The translations under genes and the position numbers were made by a program. From assembly GCA_021199375.1 (NCBI GenBank), contig JAJQIB010000024.1, forward strand, positions 5,654 to 69,653: a DNA stretch of 64,000 nucleotides, read 5' to 3'. Position 1 is the stretch's first letter. Each line of letters begins with the position of its first letter. The stretch comes from Ruminococcus sp. GTDB taxonomy: Bacteria; Bacillota; Clostridia; Oscillospirales; Ruminococcaceae. Below are positions 28,194 to 34,146 of the stretch, piece after piece. The notes beneath the pieces were generated by a model. The model had not been told where the DNA came from and did not search any database. It saw nothing but the letters and a program-made list of their open reading frames with translations.

Positions 28194-28437
28194 GATTACA
28201 AGGTTTTATGGAATCATTATCAAAATTTTTCTGACACGAGAACACAATCCACCGCATTTTCATGCAGTATATGGCGAGTATAACGGTAGTTTTGATATTC
28301 AAACTTTAGAAATGATTGAGGGAGATTTACCAAACAAAGCTCAATCCCTTGTTAGGGAATGGGCAGAAACCTATAAAGATGATATTTTGAAAATGTGGAA
28401 CACCAAAACTATTAAGAAACTTCCTCCGCTTGAATAA
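28186..28437 (+). CDS. DUF4160-like protein
   Basis: MPEITRFYGIIIKIFLTREHNPPHFHAVYGEY. Confidence 0.85.
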   Translation: MPEITRFYGIIIKIFLTREHNPPHFHAVYGEYNGSFDIQTLEMIEGDLPNKAQSLVREWAETYKDDILKMWNTKTIKKLPPLE

Positions 28438-28473
28438 AGCAAGGGAATATGACTAAAAAGGAGGTCTGACTAA

Positions 28474-28731
28474 ATGGCTCTATCTATCAGAGTAAAAGAG
28501 GTCACAGCTCTTGATGATCTCACATTATCCGTTCTTTTTGTGAATGGCGTAAAAAAGCTGTATGATGTAAAACAGCTTATCCCAAAATTTCCACAAATGT
28601 TTACACCTCTTAAAGACAACCCTGCACTCTTTAATAATGTCATGGTAGACTGTGGAGGCTGTGGCATATCATGGGATGAGGATATAGACATATCCGAATG
28701 CGAATTATGGGAAAACGGAACGCTAGAATAG
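28474..28731 (+). CDS. DUF2442-like protein
   Basis: VTALDDLTLSVLFVNGVKKLYDVKQLI...VDCGGCGISWDEDIDISECELW. Confidence 0.82.
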   Translation: MALSIRVKEVTALDDLTLSVLFVNGVKKLYDVKQLIPKFPQMFTPLKDNPALFNNVMVDCGGCGISWDEDIDISECELWENGTLE

Positions 28732-28818
28732 CTGAAAAGGCTTGATATTCTAATAATATTTTCATCCGCATACCGCAAGATATGCGGATTTTTTATGCCT
28801 AAAAAAGGAGTTATACAA

Positions 28819-29562
28819 ATGCTGATACCGAATTTTTTCTTAGAGAGATATAAAAATCCAGTGGATTTGATGATCGCTTGCAAGCTGCAAAGCATGATAG
28901 GCAGCTTTACAAAGCGTAATTCAAAGGGCTACGAGCTTTCGATAAAGGAGCAAACGCTTGCTAAAATTTGCGGATGCTCTATAGCAACAGTGCGCCGCAG
29001 TGTGAGTCGTTTACATGAAGAAGGATTAATAATCTCAATGCATCGCAGACATCGCTCAGATGGCTTGCTGGGGGCATACATTTACACGATTAAGGACTTC
29101 AACTGCACAAATGGATTCTTTGCATTAAATAAAAGGGCTTTTGCGGATCTAACTGCAAAAGCCTTTTATCTTTACGCATGGTTTTGCCGCCTAAAAGGAG
29201 GCAAGTATAACAGCTTCTATCAAAGCCTAAACGATCTTTCTCGTCTTACCGGATGGAGTAAAAGCAAAATATGCAGCATGGTAAATGAGCTTATTAGCAA
29301 AGGACTAATTCTGAAGCAAAGAAAACGCACTAAAAGCGGTGACTACACAGACAATACATATTTTGTAGTTGTATATATTCCTAACAAGAAAATATACAAA
29401 AAGAGTCACCGCCTAGCGAAAACGGTGACTCAAATGAATAGGTCAGAGACTCATCCAAAAGTCTCTGCTTATAACAACATATATAATAATAACACAAAAC
29501 GAGGCGAATGTCTTTGCGATAATGTTAATTATATGTGTATTTTTTCAAAACATCTTGAATAG
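28819..29562 (+). CDS. Winged-HTH protein, possible ICE replication/regulatory protein
   Basis: KEQTLAKICGCSIATVRRSVSRLHEEGLI; second wHTH-like segment LSRLTGWSKSKICSMVNELISKGLIL. Confidence 0.6.
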   Translation: MLIPNFFLERYKNPVDLMIACKLQSMIGSFTKRNSKGYELSIKEQTLAKICGCSIATVRRSVSRLHEEGLIISMHRRHRSDGLLGAYIYTIKDFNCTNGFFALNKRAFADLTAKAFYLYAWFCRLKGGKYNSFYQSLNDLSRLTGWSKSKICSMVNELISKGLILKQRKRTKSGDYTDNTYFVVVYIPNKKIYKKSHRLAKTVTQMNRSETHPKVSAYNNIYNNNTKRGECLCDNVNYMCIFSKHLE

Positions 29563-29828
29563 ATTTTTTCAAAAGGGGTAGTGTTCAATTTGTCACCTCT
29601 ATTTGTAACCCACTCTTAGTATTATCTTTCTGAAAAAGAAATATATATCTTGCTATTATATATTAGATTAGATATTATTAGTTAGTTAGACTTTTTGTTC
29701 TCACAAAACGAAATCGCCTTTTTCTTTCAGACAGCTATTCATTGTTGAAAAATGTTATGATTTGAAATATAATGTTTTATTGAGCATTGCTTGACATTGT
29801 TCAAAATAATATTTTGGAGTGTGAAAAA

Positions 29829-30995
29829 ATGTATTTTCAACAAAACATTACTCTCAAATCTTACATTGAAGACGTATGGCTGCCGAGAAAGAAAAATGAA
29901 GTCAAAATATCTACATATGCAAGATACGAGGGCTTGACAAGGCGCATAATAGAATACCTTGGCAATGAAGAAATCGCAAAAATGAAACCAGCAGACATCT
30001 ATTACTTCTATGATGAACTGCGAGAATGTTGCTCAGAACACTGTGTTTATATTCCTACAGAGCTATGTGTGAATCTGTTGAAGAAAAACTACACCAGACC
30101 ACAAACAGTTAAACTCGCCAACATTGGTTTAGGAACAGTTGATGCCTTACGTGCGGGTAAAGCAGTAAAGATAACGACTGCTGAAAGAATTTCTAAATTG
30201 CTTAAATTGCCGAAAAACGAGCTATTTACGATGAGGTCGTCTCCCCTTTCAACTCGAACCATTCATCATTATCACGCTTTGCTCTTTCAAATATGCAAAG
30301 AAGCATCTTATGATGAGGTGATTGCAAACAATTTTATGAATCGTGTCAGACCGCCTAAAGTGGTTCAGTCACAAGCTGATTATCTCGATGTAGATCAGAC
30401 AAAGCAATTGTTCAAAGCACTCGAAGAACATGGCGAATACCCATACGTGACCCTCTTGAAATTAATAACATTTACAGGTATGCGGCGTGGAGAAGCTTGC
30501 GGATTGGAATGGCAAGATATTGACTTTACAGAAAAGACGTTATCAATTAGTCGCACCTGTAACTATGTGCCATCTGTAGGCATTTACACCGATACGCCTA
30601 AAACTCCTCAAAGTAAGCGTTCAATCGCCTTTGACGAAACGGTAAAACAACTTTTGATGAAGCATTATAATCGACAATTAGAGCAAAAAAAGCGTTTTGA
30701 TTGGCACGAAACTGACAGACTGTTCACAAAGCCTAATGGTGATGATATAAATCCATCGTCGGTCACAAAATATTTTCACAAGTTTGTAGAAAAATATAAT
30801 TTGCCCGAATGTCACGTCCACTCGTTAAGACACACAAATGCTTCGCTGCTAATTGCCGCCAATACTCCAATAACCACGGTAGCAGGAAGACTTGGACATT
30901 CCGATCCATCGACGACGCTGCGGATTTATTCGCATCAATTAAGTGCAGAAAACAAAAAGGCTGGAAATGCAATTGAACAACTTCTCTGCGTTTAA
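29829..30995 (+). CDS. int: Tyrosine recombinase/integrase with internal HTH-like insertion
   Basis: FTGMRRGEACGLEWQDI...HSLRHTNASLLIAANTPITTVAGRLGHSDPSTTLRIYSH. Confidence 0.93.
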   Translation: MYFQQNITLKSYIEDVWLPRKKNEVKISTYARYEGLTRRIIEYLGNEEIAKMKPADIYYFYDELRECCSEHCVYIPTELCVNLLKKNYTRPQTVKLANIGLGTVDALRAGKAVKITTAERISKLLKLPKNELFTMRSSPLSTRTIHHYHALLFQICKEASYDEVIANNFMNRVRPPKVVQSQADYLDVDQTKQLFKALEEHGEYPYVTLLKLITFTGMRRGEACGLEWQDIDFTEKTLSISRTCNYVPSVGIYTDTPKTPQSKRSIAFDETVKQLLMKHYNRQLEQKKRFDWHETDRLFTKPNGDDINPSSVTKYFHKFVEKYNLPECHVHSLRHTNASLLIAANTPITTVAGRLGHSDPSTTLRIYSHQLSAENKKAGNAIEQLLCV

Positions 30996-31045
30996 TAAAT
31001 TTGATAATTTAAGCAGCTACTTTAAATTTACTTTCTGTGTTAGCG

Positions 31046-31057
31046 GAACTCGAGTTC
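31046..31057. repeat. Copy 1 of palindrome-bearing direct repeat (TTTAAATTTACTTTCTGTGTTAGCGGAACTCGAGTTC)
   Basis: GAACTCGAGTTC perfect 12-nt palindrome; flank also repeated. Confidence 0.8.
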
Positions 31058-31066
31058 ACAAATGGT

Positions 31067-31095
31067 TTGACAAGTAGGACAAAATGTGATATAAT
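31067..31095 (+). promoter_or_regulatory. Promoter of type I toxin-like mRNA, module A
   Basis: TTGACA-17 bp-TATAAT. Confidence 0.85.
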
Positions 31096-31164
31096 AAGAT
31101 ATAAGGGTTCTGTGCAAACAGCGGACGAGCGGTTCAATCTTTCCCTCGCAAGGGGGTGAGCTGT

Positions 31165-31242
31165 ATGACGATAATCGAAATACTTACGCTACTTCTGGTA
31201 GTGATTGAGATAATCAAACTCAGCAACAACAGAAAAAAGTAA
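31165..31242 (+). CDS. 25-aa hydrophobic holin-like/type I toxin-like peptide, module A
   Basis: AAGGGGGTG RBS; MTIIEILTLLLVVIEIIKLSNNRKK. Confidence 0.65.
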   Translation: MTIIEILTLLLVVIEIIKLSNNRKK

Positions 31243-31272
31243 CCGCCCTACCCCAAATAGGACGGTTGTTTT
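31241..31272. terminator. Terminator hairpin of module A
   Basis: AACCGCCCTA-CCCCAAA-TAGGACGGTT-GTTTT. Confidence 0.7.
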
Positions 31273-31340
31273 GAATAAAATACCGTTTTGAGGGAGAACC
31301 GCTTAGCCGTAAGGCTGTGCAGTACCCTTTTTCTATTTAT

Positions 31341-31369
31341 ATTATACCATGTGACATTCGTTTTGTCAA
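31341..31369 (-). promoter_or_regulatory. Convergent antisense promoter, module A (antitoxin RNA candidate)
   Basis: Minus strand TTGACA-17 bp-TATAAT. Confidence 0.85.
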
Positions 31370-31449
31370 GCGTAAATTTCATAAATCAAGTGCTTACTTT
31401 AAATTTACTTGCGTGGTTTGTGCAGACGTCTGCACAAAAGTAGACTAGA

Positions 31450-31641
31450 TTAGCGCTGTTCTTTAGGTTCGTCAACAGAGAACGTTTTTGATGATCTTGT
31501 GAACCCTGATAACTGCTCCGGTGTTAGTTCGGGACAATCCTCGTCAAATGTAATCGGCATTCTATCTGCTCTTTTTAGTTCTTCTTTTTGCTCATCAGTT
31601 AGAGGAGCATAAATATCAATGTTTTTAGATACAGTTCCCAT
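31450..31641 (-). CDS. Small antitoxin-like hypothetical protein
   Basis: MGTVSKNIDIYAPLTDEQKEELKRADRMPITFDEDCPELTPEQLSGF. Confidence 0.5.
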   Translation of the reverse strand: MGTVSKNIDIYAPLTDEQKEELKRADRMPITFDEDCPELTPEQLSGFTRSSKTFSVDEPKEQR

Positions 31642-31664
31642 AACAATTCTTCTCCTCCAGAATG

Positions 31665-31883
31665 TCAAGTCCATGAGATGTTCAAGTGCTTTTGATTATT
31701 TGTGCAATCAAGTAAATAGAGATTTATAAGTGTCTGATAAGGAATACCATTTTCTACTGATAACTGCTTGAAATAATCGACAACAGCGGTGTCAAGATTT
31801 ATTGTAATTTGCTTTTTCTTTAGTTTTTCAGCATATGGGTTTCTTCTTGGGTTCAGATTTTCGATGTCATATTCTTCTCTCAT
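31665..31883 (-). CDS. BrnA-like antitoxin
   Basis: NPYAEKLKKKQITINLDTAVVDYFKQLSVENGIPYQTLINLYL; directly downstream of BrnT. Confidence 0.75.
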   Translation of the reverse strand: MREEYDIENLNPRRNPYAEKLKKKQITINLDTAVVDYFKQLSVENGIPYQTLINLYLLDCTNNQKHLNISWT

Positions 31884-31887
31884 AATT

Positions 31888-32175
31888 TCACCTCCATTCT
31901 TGATATTCTTTGGTTTCATTTTTGGTAGCTTTTCGTGCAGATATAAGTCGAATAACCTCATCTGATTGACGATAACAATGACACACTACGAGCAAATTTG
32001 CTTTATTACTAAAACCTATCAATATAAACCTATCCTCACTTTCTGAATGCTCTGGGTCATCAAATAAAATTGCGTTATCATCATAGAATGCAGTCTTGGC
32101 TTCTTCAAACGATACTTTGTGTTTTCGTTTATTTATATCGTTCTTGTTTTCATCCCATTCAAATATTATTTCCAT
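31888..32175 (-). CDS. brnT: BrnT family toxin
   Basis: MEIIFEWDENKNDINKRKHKVSFEEAKTAFYDDNAILFDDPEHSESEDRFILIGFS. Confidence 0.92.
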   Translation of the reverse strand: MEIIFEWDENKNDINKRKHKVSFEEAKTAFYDDNAILFDDPEHSESEDRFILIGFSNKANLLVVCHCYRQSDEVIRLISARKATKNETKEYQEWR

Positions 32176-32192
32176 AATTATATTATAATTAT
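32174..32192. promoter_or_regulatory. Palindrome at brnT start (operator candidate)
   Basis: ATAATTATA-T-TATAATTAT. Confidence 0.45.
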
Positions 32193-32316
32193 AAAATAAT
32201 CATTTGTCAAGTGCTTTTGAAAATTAAGATGTAAACAATTTATAAATCTCTATTTACTTGATTGCACAAATTTCATAAATCGAGTGCTTACTTTAAATTT
32301 ACTTTCTACGTTAGCG

Positions 32317-32328
32317 GAACTCGAGTTC
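32317..32328. repeat. Copy 2 of GAACTCGAGTTC direct repeat
   Basis: TTTAAATTTACTTTCTACGTTAGCGGAACTCGAGTTC. Confidence 0.8.
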
Positions 32329-32337
32329 ACAAATGGT

Positions 32338-32366
32338 TTGACAAGTAGGACAAATTGTGATATAAT
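32338..32366 (+). promoter_or_regulatory. Promoter of type I toxin-like mRNA, module B
   Basis: TTGACA-17 bp-TATAAT. Confidence 0.85.
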
Positions 32367-32437
32367 AAAATATAAGGGTACTGTGCAAACAGCGGCATCG
32401 GCGGTTCAATCTTTCCCTCGCAAGGGGGGTGAGCTGT

Positions 32438-32530
32438 ATGAGCGTGATAGAAGTAATAGCATTACTAAACTTAATCGCAAACATAGTCGGTTTAATTATC
32501 GGCAACAGCAATAATAATAAAAAGAAATAA
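32438..32530 (+). CDS. 30-aa hydrophobic holin-like/type I toxin-like peptide, module B
   Basis: CAAGGGGGGTGAG RBS; MSVIEVIALLNLIANIVGLIIGNSNNNKKK. Confidence 0.65.
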   Translation: MSVIEVIALLNLIANIVGLIIGNSNNNKKK

Positions 32531-32558
32531 CCGCCCTGCTCTCCATAGGACGGTTATT
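32528..32558. terminator. Terminator hairpin of module B
   Basis: AACCGCCCTGCTCTCCATAGGACGGTT. Confidence 0.65.
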
Positions 32559-32624
32559 CAAAAACCACAAATATGAGGGAGAACCGCTTAGCCGTAAGGC
32601 TGTGCAGTACCCTTTTCTATTTAT

Positions 32625-32653
32625 ATTATACCACGTGATATTCGTTTTGTCAA
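32625..32653 (-). promoter_or_regulatory. Convergent antisense promoter, module B
   Basis: Minus strand TTGACA-17 bp-TATAAT. Confidence 0.85.
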
Positions 32654-32732
32654 GCATAAATTTTGTAAAACAGCTTAGTCGCTAAAATCGGTAATTTAAA
32701 CAGCTACTTTAAATTTACTTTCTGCGTTAGCG

Positions 32733-32744
32733 GAACTCGAGTTC
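32733..32744. repeat. Copy 3 of GAACTCGAGTTC direct repeat
   Basis: TTTAAATTTACTTTCTGCGTTAGCGGAACTCGAGTTCC. Confidence 0.8.
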
Positions 32745-32823
32745 CCGTCATTTTGCACAAAAAAGCCAGAAAAAAATCGTCAAAAAAGTAACAAAATAGC
32801 TTTACTTTTTTTGACGAGATTGC

Positions 32824-32852
32824 TTGACAAAATGAAAATTATGTGTTATAAT
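32824..32852 (+). promoter_or_regulatory. Consensus promoter, module C
   Basis: TTGACA-17 bp-TATAAT. Confidence 0.85.
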
Positions 32853-32876
32853 ATAAGTGTAATGAAAAACAAAACA

Positions 32877-32906
32877 GGCTTGTGTGTGTGTACACACACA
32901 CAAGCC
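32877..32906 (-). terminator. Perfect 30-nt palindrome; on minus strand followed by TGTTTTGTTTTT (terminator-like)
   Basis: GGCTTGTGTGTGTGT/ACACACACACAAGCC. Confidence 0.65.
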
Positions 32907-32966
32907 CATAACCGCAAAAGATATTGACAGTATCTTTCGGACTTAGTTTTGATGTTCATCGCTACT

Positions 32967-32995
32967 ATTATAGCATGAAATAGATTCTTTGTCAA
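32967..32995 (-). promoter_or_regulatory. Convergent consensus promoter, module C
   Basis: Minus strand TTGACA-17 bp-TATAAT. Confidence 0.85.
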
Positions 32996-33136
32996 GACCC
33001 TTCGTCAAGTAAATTTTGCGGAGGGTTTTGATTTTCGTTATTGAAACTTGAACAATGTCTATAAAGACATCCTGTATTAAACGGCACATTATCAAGACCT
33101 ATTGCTTAATTCTTGACAAGTCCGTGTAATCAGCGG

Positions 33137-33670
33137 AAATGAATAAGCCTCACTAGGGACGTGAACTTGCTTAGACACGGCAAGACCCGAACGTTCCCTC
33201 CGTAATCCGAAAGTCCTTAAACCGAGAGGAGCTTCCTGTAACAAGGAGTGACAAGTACGAGGAGGATGCAAGAGTGAGAACTTACAAAGTGTAAAGTACG
33301 CCATGACCGTTTGAAAAGAGGTCAAAAAACTGAAGTTGACACCGATTAGGTGTAAATCAAATAAGATCAGTTTCCTTGACAGCTTGCCTCAGACCGAGCG
33401 TGCTATGCTGCAAAAAATCCCATCGCAATTGCGTTTGATAATAACGCAAGGGTAATAATGCAGCGAAAAGCCCAATGGCACGGACTAAACTGTAAGTACC
33501 GGACATCGCCTTTCTTAGCGAAAAAGGCACAAAAGATGATCCGTGGCGTAGAAAATTCAATTAAATTAACAATGCTCGGATGAGCTTAATTGAATATATT
33601 CAGTCGGTAGTTTGCCGACTGAAATAAGTCCACCTTTTTCTTTCTGAGAGAAAATGTAGGCTTATTTCAG
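33137..33670. ncRNA. Large structured noncoding RNA candidate, ROOL-like (orientation probably +)
   Basis: ~530 nt without credible ORF, many hairpins, long-range AATAAGCCT/AGGCTTATT pairing (33142-33150 with 33658-33666), adjacent to tRNA genes. Confidence 0.5.
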
Positions 33671-33691
33671 CTGGCAATCACCAACCGTGAG

Positions 33692-33764
33692 CAGGGGCAG
33701 AAGGGATCGAACCCTCGGCACGCGGTTTTGGAGACCGCTGCTCTACCATCTGAGCTATACCCCT
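33692..33764 (-). tRNA. tRNA-Trp (CCA)
   Basis: Cloverleaf; anticodon loop CTCCAAA; 7-bp acceptor AGGGGTA/TGCCCCT. Confidence 0.93.
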
Positions 33765-33838
33765 GTATAGTAAAACAGTTTTCATTCGGCGGGCATTTGA
33801 AAAAGTAATAGCTTGCCGCCCGACCGAAGAAACTAAAG

Positions 33839-33911
33839 TCGGAGTGACGGGACTTGAACCCACGGCCTCTACCACCCCAAGGTAGCGCGCTACCACCTGC
33901 GCCACACCCCG
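33839..33911 (-). tRNA. tRNA-Pro (GGG)
   Basis: Cloverleaf; anticodon loop TTGGGGT; acceptor CGGGGTG/CACTCCG. Confidence 0.92.
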
Positions 33912-33924
33912 AACAACGTATTAT

Positions 33925-33953
33925 ATTATACCACACAATCTCAGGTTTGTCAA
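33925..33953 (-). promoter_or_regulatory. Promoter of the two tRNA genes
   Basis: Minus strand TTGACA-17 bp-TATAAT. Confidence 0.85.
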
Positions 33954-34146
33954 GTACTTTGAAGATTTTTTTATGAATATATTGTAAATAAACCGTCACA
34001 ATCGCTTGCAGAGCCTTCAGCAGAATCCGACATTATTTTCTCAAGAGTTTTACAAAGTATATACATAAATTCTTGACAGATACAAAATCAAATGGTATAA
34101 TTAAACTGTAAGAAAACGCATCAAATTAAGCTACGGAGGCATTTTT

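Larger units (their letters stand above)
1..31010. mobile_element. Integrative conjugative element (partial; left end outside window, right end near the integrase, boundary not resolved)
   Basis: Relaxase, VirB4-type ATPase, VirD4/TraG coupling protein, VirB6-like protein, SSB, ArdC-like protein and terminal tyrosine recombinase in one mostly co-directional block. Confidence 0.85.

Noticed and set aside
32877-32906. Microsatellite (TG/CA) artefact
   Set aside because: Perfect 15/15 palindrome with GGCT/AGCC clamps between convergent promoters argues for a functional hairpin, so kept as a finding instead
33092-33560. ORFs inside the structured junction region (33092-33325, 33357-33560 minus)
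   Set aside because: No RBS or recognisable domain; overlapping dense RNA hairpins, so treated as noncoding
33692-33764. tRNA-Trp 3' end as the ICE attachment site
   Set aside because: No repeat of the tRNA 3' end was seen next to the integrase, and the left ICE end is outside the window
33667-33999. Minus-strand ORFs across 33667-33999
   Set aside because: They translate through tRNA-Trp and tRNA-Pro; artefactual
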